From CAWFXC01 sp963819735 (GTDB lineage: Bacteria; Actinomycetota; Acidimicrobiia; IMCC26256; DASPTH01), in contig CAWFXC010000005.1 in assembly GCA_963819735.1 (NCBI GenBank), positions 930,001 to 994,000 on the forward strand: 64,000 nt of DNA. The letters run 5' to 3'. Below, piece by piece: positions 17,140 to 24,752 of the stretch. Position numbers and translations under genes: made by a program. The notes beneath the pieces are model-generated. The model was not told the origin of the DNA and ran no database searches. It saw only the letters and a list, made by a program, of their open reading frames with translations. Each line of letters starts with the position of its first letter. Position 1 is the stretch's first letter.

Positions 17140-18306
17140 ATGGCTGATCTCTCGTGGGCCAGCGACTCCGAGCCCCGGGGCGGCTTCTTGGCGCGCGGTG
17201 GTGATCCGGCCGAAGAGCTCGGTGGCATCCCCGAGGGCTTCGCCTGGACGGTAATTCTGGTTCGTTATGCGTTCCCGACATTCCGCGACGAAACAGTGCG
17301 GCGACTTGCAGACCCAAGACCCGATGAGCTCGTCACAGCCGAGCAACGCCGGACGCGGCTCTGGTTCTTCGAGATGCTCCTCGACCCTGTGGTCGCGGCC
17401 CAGTTCGAGGAGGCGCTACCCGCCGAGCTTCGCAATACGATCCTTCGGGGCTGCGGACAGATTCGGGATCAAACCCTGACCTGCTGTTCCCGGACGGTTT
17501 CGACATCGCCATCGCTCTGTCGAGATGCCGCCGCCGCTCCCGTTCGCCCATCAGGTCTCCTCTCACGAGAAGACCCCAGCTGTAAGAACCTCCGTCAGTT
17601 CCACATCTGTCCATCAATCTGTCCATCGATCGCCGTGACAGGGCGCGCGACGGTCGGCCGACACCCATCGCCGGAATCACTGCGGGGTTGGCTAAGGCGC
17701 CGTGTGGATAGGTGGCCATACCACCGGATGCGTTGGGTTGGCTCGGGTTTGATCCCGAGTGCGACCCAACAAACAACGACCGAGTGGAGGCCCTGCGGTC
17801 ATCATGCGCCGGCGCGAAGCAGAAGTGGTAGATGCTGTCTGGGCCGGTCGATCGAACCGCTGATCCCGCCGACCCCCGATCCCGAGGATGATCCGTTGGG
17901 TTGTCACCGGCCACGCGGCTCGCGGACCGGCTTTGTTTCTGGGGGACTTCTCGATCCGCCTCGTCACTGGCTGTTCGTGGGTCAGCGTGGAAAGCGATCC
18001 TGGACCGACAAGTCTCCGACACGGACGCTGCGGGCTCGGCGCGACGAATGGATCGCCGCGGGTGTGTTCGATCAGCTCCGCGATCACGCGATGCACGCGT
18101 ACGACCGCATCATCGGTCTCGACCTACGCGAGGTCGCGTTGGACGGGTCGCTCCACAAGGCACCATGCGGCGGTGAGGGGACCGGCCCGAACCCCACCGA
18201 CCGGGCCAAACTCGGTTGGAAATGGTCGGTCGCGACCGACGCGAACGGTATCCCGATCGGCTGGGCTATCGACGGCGCGATCAGCACGCAACGACCAACG
18301 CGCTGA
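17140..18306 (+). CDS. Hypothetical ORF that reads through into IS5 remnant
   Basis: The open frame starts at ATG 17140, directly after the broken HTH gene. Residues 1 to about 105 look like a real soluble protein (GGDPAEELGGIPEGFAWTVI, then TRLWFFEMLLDPVVAAQFEE) that I do not recognise. After about 17450 the composition becomes Cys/Ser/Arg-rich and non-protein-like. From about 17835 the same frame is partly IS5 transposase (RDEWIAAGVFDQLRDHAMHA). The 388-residue product is therefore almost certainly an accidental fusion of a truncated cargo gene with insertion-sequence debris. Confidence 0.4.
   Translation: MADLSWASDSEPRGGFLARGGDPAEELGGIPEGFAWTVILVRYAFPTFRDETVRRLADPRPDELVTAEQRRTRLWFFEMLLDPVVAAQFEEALPAELRNTILRGCGQIRDQTLTCCSRTVSTSPSLCRDAAAAPVRPSGLLSREDPSCKNLRQFHICPSICPSIAVTGRATVGRHPSPESLRGWLRRRVDRWPYHRMRWVGSGLIPSATQQTTTEWRPCGHHAPARSRSGRCCLGRSIEPLIPPTPDPEDDPLGCHRPRGSRTGFVSGGLLDPPRHWLFVGQRGKRSWTDKSPTRTLRARRDEWIAAGVFDQLRDHAMHAYDRIIGLDLREVALDGSLHKAPCGGEGTGPNPTDRAKLGWKWSVATDANGIPIGWAIDGAISTQRPTR
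17608..17630 (+). promoter_or_regulatory. Candidate integrase arm-type site (right)
   Basis: TGTCCATCA (17608) and TGTCCATCG (17620) repeat the spacing and sequence of the pair near attL, 21 of 23 bases identical over the whole unit. It now lies 1.3 kb from the right att repeat, and most of that gap is insertion-sequence debris. This suggests that the arm and the att core were closer before the IS insertions. Confidence 0.5.
17835..18290 (+). pseudogene. IS5-family transposase remnant
   Basis: Pieces in three frames join into a typical IS5-type DDE transposase N-terminal half: IEPLIPPTPDPEDDPLGCHR, DRLCFWG, LIRLVTGCSWVSVE, AILDRQVSDT, then TLRARRDEWIAAGVFDQL and the catalytic-region segment VALDGSLHKAPCGGEGTGPN followed by PTDRAKLGWKWS. 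Shifts of both signs occur between the pieces. Homology ends abruptly at about 18288 after GWAIDGA, where IS481-type sequence on the other strand begins. Terminal repeats were not identified. Confidence 0.75.
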
Positions 18307-18880
18307 CGCAGAACCGCGAGTGATCATCGATACCAGTCACGATCGACGGTCGGGTCACCATCCGCGAGGCGCACCCCGCCGGTGACGTCCATCTGCCACA
18401 ACTCCATCGACCGGGCTCGTTCCCACCGTCGATAGTCAAGCTCGCTCCAGCCGACACTCGACGACGTGATCGAACGGACTCGGGCTGCGATCGTCGACGT
18501 CTTGCCAGGACCGGATCGAGACCCTCCCGAGCGCAGCTGACGACCGATCGTGCGGGGACCCCAGCCCGGATGGTCATGACGCATCTCGACGATCGCGCCT
18601 CGACCACCGCTGGCATCTGATGCGGACACGACGCAGGCACCGGCGACCATCCACCAGGCCCACCACCCCGTCGTCTGCGACTTGCGGAGTCGTCGATGGA
18701 CCAACTCGTGGCTCACCCCATACGAGCAGCGACGGGCAACAGCGACGCTCCGTCGAGCACCGACCGGCGGAACCCACCACCGCCACGCCCAACTGTGCCT
18801 CGTGGCGACCCTGCTCGTCACCGCGGAACTCATCGACTGGCGCGACCGCTGGAGCACCGAATCACCCCCTATCCGCTAGA
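18285..18880 (-). pseudogene. IS481-family transposase remnant
   Basis: On the minus strand several frames together resemble the N-terminal half of an IS481-type (integrase core) transposase. Visible are an HTH-like start, SCPHQMPAVVEA, EMRHDHPGWGPRTIGRQL, DYRRWERARSMELWQMDVTG, and then VTGIDDHSRFCVSALVV. These are the segments before and around the first catalytic Asp residues. The match stops at about 18290, where IS5-type sequence on the plus strand ends. Multiple shifts make it non-functional. Its 5' side lies about 50 bases from the right att repeat. Confidence 0.7.
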
Positions 18881-18929
18881 CCCCTAAGGGTGTGGCGGTG
18901 TGTGACACGCGGGGTCGCACCCCCACACG

Positions 18930-18992
18930 CCTTGACACGGAAGGGGTCAGCAGTTCAAATCTGCTATCGCCCACGATGAACACGCAGGTCAG
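18930..18992 (+). repeat. attR: second copy of the tRNA-Val 3' half
   Basis: The copy carries the anticodon loop, half the anticodon stem, variable region, T arm and 3' acceptor strand of tRNA-Val, plus 19 downstream bases. It lacks the 5' acceptor and D arm, so it cannot make a tRNA. It marks the right end of the integrated element. Confidence 0.92.
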
Positions 18993-19013
18993 CGGGGCTC
19001 TCGGGCCCCGCTG
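18990..19013 (+). terminator. Hairpin following attR (probable original tRNA-Val terminator)
   Basis: A 9-bp stem CAGCGGGGC / GCCCCGCTG encloses a 6-base loop. By position it should be the chromosomal terminator of tRNA-Val before insertion, now separated from the tRNA by the element. Confidence 0.65.
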
Positions 19014-19134
19014 ATGCGCGTCACGGTCAGATCGGTTACCGGTCGCGCGCGCCGTCTGCCCTGGTCTCGCGTGCTAAAACCTGCCCAGTCATTTTGTACC
19101 CGCGAGCGGCATTTGCGGAGGGGTGGATCTCGCC

Positions 19135-20178
19135 GTGTGGTTGGTCAGTCTGCGGGATCTCCAATTTCGGGCACGGCGGTTCGTGATCGCCGTGGCGGTC
19201 ACGTCGCTGGTGTTCGGTATCGCGCTGGCGATCGATGGGATGCGCCGTTCGGTACAGAGTGAGTCGCCCGCGATCGTCGCGTTGTTCGGCGCCGACCGCT
19301 GGATCGTCGCCCAGGGCGCGACGGGGCCGTTCACGACGACGCGTGTCCTCGCCGCCGCGACCAGTGACGCGCTCCACGGGGCGTCGGGGGTGAAGCGCGC
19401 CGATGCGGTGGTGCTGAGCAGGACGGTGATCGCCGGGCATCCGGCGAAGGACGCGAATCTGGTCGGACACGTGCTGGGTGGGTTGGGAAGTCCGCCCATC
19501 AGCGACGGGCGATCGGCGCAGCGGTCGGGTGAGGCGGTCGTCAGTCCTGGCGTGTCGGCGGGGGTCGGCGAGCGGATCGTGGTGGGCGGTAAGGACTTCC
19601 GGGTGGTGGGGAAGACCGCCAAGGGCCGCTACTACTTCGGGGTGCCGACGGTGTTCGTGTCGTTGCACGACGCGCAGGACATCGTCTTCAAGGGCCAACC
19701 CCTGGCGATGGGGATCGCGGTCACCGGCAACACTCGGCCCCCGCCGGGAACCACGACGGTGACGAACGCGCAGGTGGAGAGCGACCTCAATCGTCCGCTC
19801 GCCGGGGGGGTGCAGTCCATCGTGGTGATGGCTGTTCTCATGTGGCTGATCGCGGCGGGCATCATCGGTTTGATCGTGTACCTCTCGGCGATCGAACGGA
19901 TGCGCGACTTCGCGGTGTTCAAGGCGACCGGTGCACCGACCCGCGTGATCGTGGGCGGGTTGATGCTGCAGGCGGTGATCGTCTCGCTGGTCGCGGCGGT
20001 GGTCGGAGTGGGTGTGTCGAAGCTCGTCGGGCTCGGTTTGCCATTTCCGTCGGAGCTGGGCGCGCCGGGGATCCTGCAGCTCTTCGCGATCAGCCTGGTG
20101 GTGGGTGTGCTCGCCAGCCTCGCGGGAGTGCGCCGCGCGTTGACGACTGATCCTGCTGCGGCGTTCGGGGGCCAGTGA
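19135..20178 (+). CDS. FtsX-like ABC transporter permease (DevC-type)
   Basis: This is a short FtsX permease of about 347 residues. One N-terminal TM (FVIAVAVTSLVFGIALAI) precedes a periplasmic domain with MacB-like features (VVSPGVSAGVGERIVVGGKD). Three C-terminal TM segments surround the cytoplasmic SAIERMRDFAVFKATGAPTR signature. The start is GTG 19135 (WLVSLRDLQF). An in-frame GTG at 19123 is possible, but the GGAGG there is only one base away. The stop overlaps the ATG of the ATPase gene (TGATG), so the two are translationally coupled and form one transporter. It lies just outside attR. Confidence 0.88.
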   Translation: MWLVSLRDLQFRARRFVIAVAVTSLVFGIALAIDGMRRSVQSESPAIVALFGADRWIVAQGATGPFTTTRVLAAATSDALHGASGVKRADAVVLSRTVIAGHPAKDANLVGHVLGGLGSPPISDGRSAQRSGEAVVSPGVSAGVGERIVVGGKDFRVVGKTAKGRYYFGVPTVFVSLHDAQDIVFKGQPLAMGIAVTGNTRPPPGTTTVTNAQVESDLNRPLAGGVQSIVVMAVLMWLIAAGIIGLIVYLSAIERMRDFAVFKATGAPTRVIVGGLMLQAVIVSLVAAVVGVGVSKLVGLGLPFPSELGAPGILQLFAISLVVGVLASLAGVRRALTTDPAAAFGGQ

Positions 20179-21182
20179 TGCCGGAGATCAAGGTGCGGGA
20201 TCTCACGATGGAGTACTCGAGTGGCGGCTACGTCGTGCGGCCGTTCGATCACTTCGATCTCGACCTCGCCACCGGCGATCTCGCATTGCTGCTCGGCGCG
20301 AGCGGATGCGGCAAGACGACGTTGTTGTCGATGCTCGCGTCGATCCTCACGCCGACGTCGGGATCGATCCGCGTCGGTGACATCGAGGTGACGGCCCTGA
20401 AGGGTTCCGACCTCGCGGCGTATCGGCAGCGGACGGTGGGGGTGGTGTTCCAGGCGTTCAACCTGGTTCCGAGCTTGACCGCGCAGGAGAACGTGTACAT
20501 GGCGATGCGCTACGCAGGCGTGGCCCGCAAGCCGGCCAGAGCTCGATCCGAAGAGCTGTTGACGATGGTCGGCCTCGAGGACCGAATGCACCATCGGCCG
20601 GGCAAGCTGTCCGGTGGGCAGCAGCAACGCGTCGCGATCGCCCGGGCACTCGCGCTCGATCCGCCGCTCATCGTGGCCGACGAGCCCACCGCGTCGCTCG
20701 ACTACGTGCAGGTCGACGGCGTGATCCGCCTGTTGCGGGAACTCGCCGCGCCGGGCCGGGTGGTGGTCATCGCGACGCACGACGAGCGCCTGTTGCCCCT
20801 GGCCGACCGGGTCGTCGAGCTCACGCCGCGTCCCTCGAGTGAGTCGCGGCCCGCGGATCGGGTCGAACTCGGCGCAGGAGAGGTGCTGTTCCGCCAGGGT
20901 GCCTTCGGAGACTTGGTCTACGAGGTGGACTCCGGCCGGATCGACATCATCCAAGAACAGTCCGACGGTGGCGAGACCCAGCTCGCGGTCGTCGAGACCG
21001 GGAACTACTTCGGCGAGCTCGCCCCCATGTTCGGGCTCCGACGCTCGGCGACCGCACGCGCCGGCGCCGACGGGCCGGCGGTCGTGACCGGATACACGCT
21101 GCGCGACTTCCGCACTCGCCGGGGCGAGCTCACACCCACTGCCGTACTCGACCACGCGGCCGACAACGCGGTGGGCGACTGA
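20178..21182 (+). CDS. ABC transporter ATPase fused to a cyclic-nucleotide-binding-like domain
   Basis: This is a 334-residue cytoplasmic ATPase of the LolD/MacB type. Walker A is GASGCGKTT (about residue 40), the Q-loop VVFQAFNL, the signature LSGGQQQR, Walker B PPLIVADEPTASLD, and the switch ATHDE. After about residue 220 comes a domain of about 100 residues with cNMP-binding (Crp-type) features: LGAGEVLFRQGAFGDLVYEV, then GNYFGELAPMFGLRRSATAR, which matches the phosphate-binding cassette FGE-(x)n-R-A. It could make transport respond to a nucleotide or other ligand. It is coupled to the permease at 19135. Confidence 0.9.
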   Translation: MPEIKVRDLTMEYSSGGYVVRPFDHFDLDLATGDLALLLGASGCGKTTLLSMLASILTPTSGSIRVGDIEVTALKGSDLAAYRQRTVGVVFQAFNLVPSLTAQENVYMAMRYAGVARKPARARSEELLTMVGLEDRMHHRPGKLSGGQQQRVAIARALALDPPLIVADEPTASLDYVQVDGVIRLLRELAAPGRVVVIATHDERLLPLADRVVELTPRPSSESRPADRVELGAGEVLFRQGAFGDLVYEVDSGRIDIIQEQSDGGETQLAVVETGNYFGELAPMFGLRRSATARAGADGPAVVTGYTLRDFRTRRGELTPTAVLDHAADNAVGD

Positions 21183-21269
21183 CAGTTCTCCACGAATCCT
21201 GGCCTGAGTTCCCCGGTCCGGGGCGACGCCTCTTCGCGCCCTACCAGTCGATTAAGAGGTGCGTGTGCG

Positions 21270-22238
21270 TCACCAGTAGATGTGGTGACCGTCGTCCGGA
21301 TGTGGGGGTGCCTCGACACCGAAGCGAGCCCGCACGTCGTCGAGCGGAAGGAGCGCGAGCTCGAGATGGTCGACCCACGCGAAGTCGCCGGTGGTGCGGG
21401 ATCCGCGCGCCATCTCGCTGCCGAGGAGTTCGGCCGCGTACGGCCGGGTGAGCGTGGAGCCCTTGGCCACGATGTCGTCGATGGCGGTGATGCCGGTCTC
21501 GTGGAGCACGAGCGGCGAGAAGAACGCGAAGGTGCTCGCCGGGTTGTCGTCCATGCACATCTGGAAGCCGCCCAGCGCGATCTCGCCGGGCCCGGTCGGA
21601 GCGATACCGGAGATCACATGGATGTTGTCGTGGTCGAAGTAGAGGTACGTGTTCGGTGTGATCTCCGACCCGGGAACCGCGAAACCGTGCGTTGCGTAGA
21701 AGTCCGCGAGGCTCCAGCCGAGAGTTCCTTCGGGGAGCCGGTGGAAGTCGTTCACGATGGCGACGAGTTCGGGGTCGAGGTGGGGCGGTTCGAGGTCTCG
21801 GGCGCGAAACCGCGGCTCCGAGCGGGCGGCAACCATCCCTGAGAAGAAGCGGTCGAAGTCGGCCGCGGCACGGGCCACCCCGTCGTCGATTGCGACTCGC
21901 AGTACGCGGACCTCGTCGGGTGAGGATCCGAGCGCGGCCGCGTATCGCTCACACGACGTGATCTGCGCGCTCGTGAGCGGATGGCGACAGGTCTCGAGCG
22001 TGAACATCAACTCACCGAACCGGCGCCGCGCCGCGGGGTCGGTGAGAAGACTGGCGGTCTCTTCCGATCCGAGAGGGACGATGCGCTCGAACTCGATGTC
22101 GTCACGCTCGAAGAGATGGACCACGATGGCGCCCAGCACGGCCAGTTGCTCGTCGGACGGACCGCCATCGACGTCGATGACGCCGATCAGGCCGCGGACC
22201 ACCGTGTCGACGTCCTGGGCGGCAACCAGTCTCGTCAC
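21270..22238 (-). CDS. Coq4-like protein with N-terminal TerB-like domain
   Basis: This is a 322-residue soluble protein. The C-terminal part (about 175-290) resembles Coq4 of ubiquinone biosynthesis. TLGWSLADFYATHGF is followed by the family's metal motif HDxxH-(x)11-E, seen as HDNIH, 11 residues, then E in GPGEIAL. In Coq4 this motif is linked to the C1-decarboxylation/hydroxylation step. The N-terminal part (about 20-110) has acidic helices resembling TerB-like domains, a weaker assignment. Actinobacteria make menaquinone, so a role in ubiquinone synthesis is unlikely; another quinone or lipid ligand is possible. It is convergent with the ABC genes. Confidence 0.65.
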   Translation of the reverse strand: MTRLVAAQDVDTVVRGLIGVIDVDGGPSDEQLAVLGAIVVHLFERDDIEFERIVPLGSEETASLLTDPAARRRFGELMFTLETCRHPLTSAQITSCERYAAALGSSPDEVRVLRVAIDDGVARAAADFDRFFSGMVAARSEPRFRARDLEPPHLDPELVAIVNDFHRLPEGTLGWSLADFYATHGFAVPGSEITPNTYLYFDHDNIHVISGIAPTGPGEIALGGFQMCMDDNPASTFAFFSPLVLHETGITAIDDIVAKGSTLTRPYAAELLGSEMARGSRTTGDFAWVDHLELALLPLDDVRARFGVEAPPHPDDGHHIYW

Positions 22239-22332
22239 GGAGAGTCAGCCTACCGGCGGGAACGCCAAAGTCTTGCCTGCGTGAGATCGGCGTAGGTTGG
22301 CCCGACCACGCCTCGACGATCGGAACCAGCTC

Positions 22333-23121
22333 ATGGACCTCATGCTCAAGGACCGGGTTGCCGTCGTCACCGGCGCCGGCAAGGGCATCGGCATGGCGGT
22401 GGTCCAACAGCTGGTCGACGAAGGCGCGCACGTCGTCGCCGGTTCGCTCCACGCGTCGACCTTCGAAGGACTCGATGGCGTCACGGCAGTGGAGCTCGAC
22501 CTGTCGACACCCGACGCTCCCGGTCAACTCGTGCGACGCGCGCTCGATGAATACGGGCAACTCGACGTCCTCGTCAACAACGTCGGTGCGGTGAAGCTCC
22601 GCCTCGACGGCTTCCTCGCCACCGCCGACGACGACTTCGCCTGGGCCATGCAGATGAACTTCTTCATTGCGCTCCGAGCGACCCGCGCCGCGCTGGCCGC
22701 GATGGTGGCGCGAGAACGCGGATCCATCGTCAACGTCTGCAGCGTCAACGCGTTCTTCCAGCCCGACGGCGGCACCATCGACTACGGCGCCGCCAAAGCT
22801 GCGCTCCTCAACCTCTCGAAGTCGTTGGCGCAGGAGTTCGGCTCCCGGGGCATTCACGTGAACTGTGTCTCACCGGGGCCCGTCGCCACGGACCTCTGGC
22901 TGGGTGAACACGGCGTCGCCGAGACCGTGGGCGCGGCGACCGGCGTCGACGCCGACACCGCGCGGGACGCGGTGGTGGCGAGCATCGGCGGCTTCGCAAC
23001 CGGTCGCTTCACCACGCCGGAAGAGGTCGCCACGCTGGTCGTTTTGCTCGCGTCGGAACGGAGCGCGAACGTGACCGGCGCGAACTACGTCATCGACGGT
23101 GGCCTCATCAAGACGACGTAG
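22333..23121 (+). CDS. Short-chain dehydrogenase/reductase (SDR)
   Basis: This is a classical SDR of 262 residues. The nucleotide-binding TGAGKGIG lies at residues about 13-20, NNVGAV in the middle, catalytic Ser in NVCSVNAF, and YGAAK as the Tyr-x3-Lys pair. The C-terminus is typical (FTTPEEVATLVVLLAS, ANYVIDGG). ATG 22333 gives MDLMLKDRVAVVTGAG, the usual SDR start; ATG 22342 is also possible. Cofactor preference cannot be fixed by eye and the substrate is unknown. A second, more divergent SDR follows about 100 bases downstream. Confidence 0.9.
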   Translation: MDLMLKDRVAVVTGAGKGIGMAVVQQLVDEGAHVVAGSLHASTFEGLDGVTAVELDLSTPDAPGQLVRRALDEYGQLDVLVNNVGAVKLRLDGFLATADDDFAWAMQMNFFIALRATRAALAAMVARERGSIVNVCSVNAFFQPDGGTIDYGAAKAALLNLSKSLAQEFGSRGIHVNCVSPGPVATDLWLGEHGVAETVGAATGVDADTARDAVVASIGGFATGRFTTPEEVATLVVLLASERSANVTGANYVIDGGLIKTT

Positions 23122-23223
23122 CGGTCGCGCACGGACGCCTTTCGGCGCTGCCGGAGTCGCGCCGCAGGTCGGAACGCCACCGGATCACCACACGCGAGGA
23201 GTACGGATGAGCGAGGAGCAGGG

Positions 23224-24054
23224 ATGAGCATTGTCGAGCAGTACGGCCCGTGGGCAGTTGTCGCCGGGGCATCGGCCGGAATCGGAGCGGCCTGGGCCGA
23301 GGAGGTGGCCGGTCACGGGATCAATCTCGTCACCATCGCCCGCCGCGCCGAGCTCCTGGAGGCCGAGGCGGAGCGGCTGCGGGCAGCACACGGCGTGGAG
23401 GTGCGACCGCTCGCCATCGACCTCGCCGCCGACGACCTCGCCGCGCGTGTGAGTGCCGCCATCGCGGGACTCGAGGTGGGTCTGTTCATCTACAACGCCG
23501 CCCTCGCGCCGCACGGCCATTTCTTCGACGTCGACCTCGACGAGCACCTGCTCAGCATCAAGCTCAACGCGGTCGCGCCGACGGTTTTGACCCACCTCCT
23601 CGGCCCACCGATGGTCGAGCGCGGCCACGGCGGCATCGTCATCGTCGGGTCGCCCGGTGCGTACCAGGGCAGCGTGATCTTCTCGACCTACAACGCGGGC
23701 AAGGCCTACGAGTGGATCCTGGCCGAGAGCATCTGGGCCGAGCTGCGCGGTAGCGGCGTCGACGTCGTCGGCTACATGGTCGGCGCCACTGCGGGTGACA
23801 ACTACGAGACCCCGGTGCACCTCCGCGAACTCGACGTCACCGCGCTCGACCCGACGCTGGCGAAGGCGGTCGAGGGCATCCGGAGCCCGGTCACGTGCGA
23901 CTACGTCGCCCGGAACCTGTTCGACCAGATGACCGACGGCCCCACGGTCTATGCCAACTCTCACGACGCCGAACTCGGCGACGCGGTCCTGGCGATGTCG
24001 CGGCGCGAGGCCACCGAGCACATGAGCTCGTTGGTCACCCTGGGCTTCGGCTGA
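23224..24054 (+). CDS. Short-chain dehydrogenase/reductase, second copy
   Basis: This 276-residue SDR has cofactor loop GASAGIG (about residues 15-21), an RRAELLEAEAERL segment after the second strand as in NADP-type SDRs, YNAALAP in place of NNAG, Ser in IVGSPGAYQG, and YNAGK as the catalytic Tyr-Lys pair. GAGGAGCAGGG precedes ATG 23224. The two SDRs are not close paralogues. The 3' end overlaps a truncated isomerase-like remnant on the other strand. Confidence 0.88.
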   Translation: MSIVEQYGPWAVVAGASAGIGAAWAEEVAGHGINLVTIARRAELLEAEAERLRAAHGVEVRPLAIDLAADDLAARVSAAIAGLEVGLFIYNAALAPHGHFFDVDLDEHLLSIKLNAVAPTVLTHLLGPPMVERGHGGIVIVGSPGAYQGSVIFSTYNAGKAYEWILAESIWAELRGSGVDVVGYMVGATAGDNYETPVHLRELDVTALDPTLAKAVEGIRSPVTCDYVARNLFDQMTDGPTVYANSHDAELGDAVLAMSRREATEHMSSLVTLGFG

Positions 24055-24229
24055 CGACGTCGCCGATCGCGACGCGGGCGTCGGGGAATCCCGCGGCCCG
24101 AGACGCGAGGCAGTCGCGCGCCTGCACGGACACGCCGGCGAAGCCGGCATCCGCCGCCAGATCGACACGTTCCCACAGCGTCGCCGGCGCGACGGTTGCC
24201 GCACAGAGCACGAAGTCGTCGGCGTTCAT
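24035..24229 (-). pseudogene. N-terminal remnant of a TIM-barrel sugar-phosphate isomerase/epimerase-like gene
   Basis: The 64-codon frame starts MNADDFVLCAATVAPATLWE and continues LAADAGFAGVSVQARD, the characteristic first strand, helix and second strand of xylose-isomerase-like TIM-barrel proteins. Normal members have about 270 residues. This frame stops after a short unrelated tail where the SDR gene ends on the other strand. The rest of the barrel is absent, so it looks like a deletion remnant. Confidence 0.55.
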
Positions 24230-24316
24230 CCGCGACGAAGGTACGACGCCCCCATTGACGGTGCACCTGAGTGCAACATTTAGGATTCATCGCGTGACGC
24301 TGCTCGCGAGGACCGG

Positions 24317-24736
24317 ATGACCGAGCCGCTCGCGTCATCCGGTTCCGAGGGCGCCACCGACGGGACCGAGTCGACGATGTACGAACGCGTCGGGGGTTCG
24401 GCGTGGTTCGAGGCCCTCACCGAGCGCTTCTTCGACGCGGTGGCCGTCGACCCGGTGCTGCGGCCGATCTACCCCGAAGACCTCGCCGGCGCGCGGGCGC
24501 GGCTGTGCGGGTTCCTCGTCCAGTACTGGGGCGGCCCCGCCGACTACAGCGCGGCGCGCGGTCACCCGCGTCTGCGCATGCGCCACGCCGCCTCTCCCAT
24601 CGGCACGACCGAGCGCAGTGCCTGGTATCGCCACATGGCCGACGCCATGACCGCCGGCGGGCTGAGTCCGGAGGACGAACGCGAGATGCTCCACTACTTC
24701 GCCGACGGCGCGATCCACCTCACCAATCGGCCCTGA
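24317..24736 (+). CDS. glbO: Group II truncated haemoglobin (trHbO)
   Basis: This is a haem-binding globin of the short 2-on-2 fold. After a 20-residue variable leader come the hallmarks MYERVGGSAWFEALTERFFD, YPEDLAGARARLCGFLVQYW, GGPADYSAARGHPRLRMRHA (with the proximal His) and a Trp in AWYRHMADAM. These match actinobacterial GlbO, which binds O2 and has been linked to oxygen supply and redox protection. ATG 24317 gives 139 residues; ATG 24377 (MYERVGG) would remove the leader. It is followed 16 bases later by the DUF4118-BASS gene, possibly cotranscribed. Confidence 0.93.
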   Translation: MTEPLASSGSEGATDGTESTMYERVGGSAWFEALTERFFDAVAVDPVLRPIYPEDLAGARARLCGFLVQYWGGPADYSAARGHPRLRMRHAASPIGTTERSAWYRHMADAMTAGGLSPEDEREMLHYFADGAIHLTNRP

Positions 24737-24752
24737 GTCGCTCGACGCGCGA

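Larger units (their letters stand above)
11678..18992. mobile_element. Integrated element in tRNA-Val(GAC), about 7.3 kb
   Basis: The element is bounded by a 63-bp direct repeat (11678-11740 and 18930-18992, one mismatch) that covers the tRNA anticodon arm, variable loop, T arm and acceptor. The tRNA is complete only at the left end, the usual outcome of tyrosine-recombinase insertion into a tRNA 3' end. A tyrosine integrase lies immediately inside the left end, with a convergent excisionase-like gene. The cargo is an FtsX permease, an FtsX fragment, a broken HTH gene and IS remnants. No replication, conjugation or phage structural genes are present, so it is either a small genomic island or the remains of a larger element. 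Confidence 0.88.

Noticed and set aside
17140..18306. A single 388-residue protein
   Set aside because: The C-terminal third is IS5 transposase sequence in a partly shifted frame; the long frame is a chance fusion.
18930..18992. A second tRNA-Val gene
   Set aside because: Only the 3' half is present; the 5' acceptor strand and D arm are missing, so it is the right attachment repeat.
21183..21269. Rho-independent terminator after the ABC ATPase gene
   Set aside because: CCCCGG-T-CCGGGG would need a one-base loop and the alternative stem is only four pairs, too weak to list.
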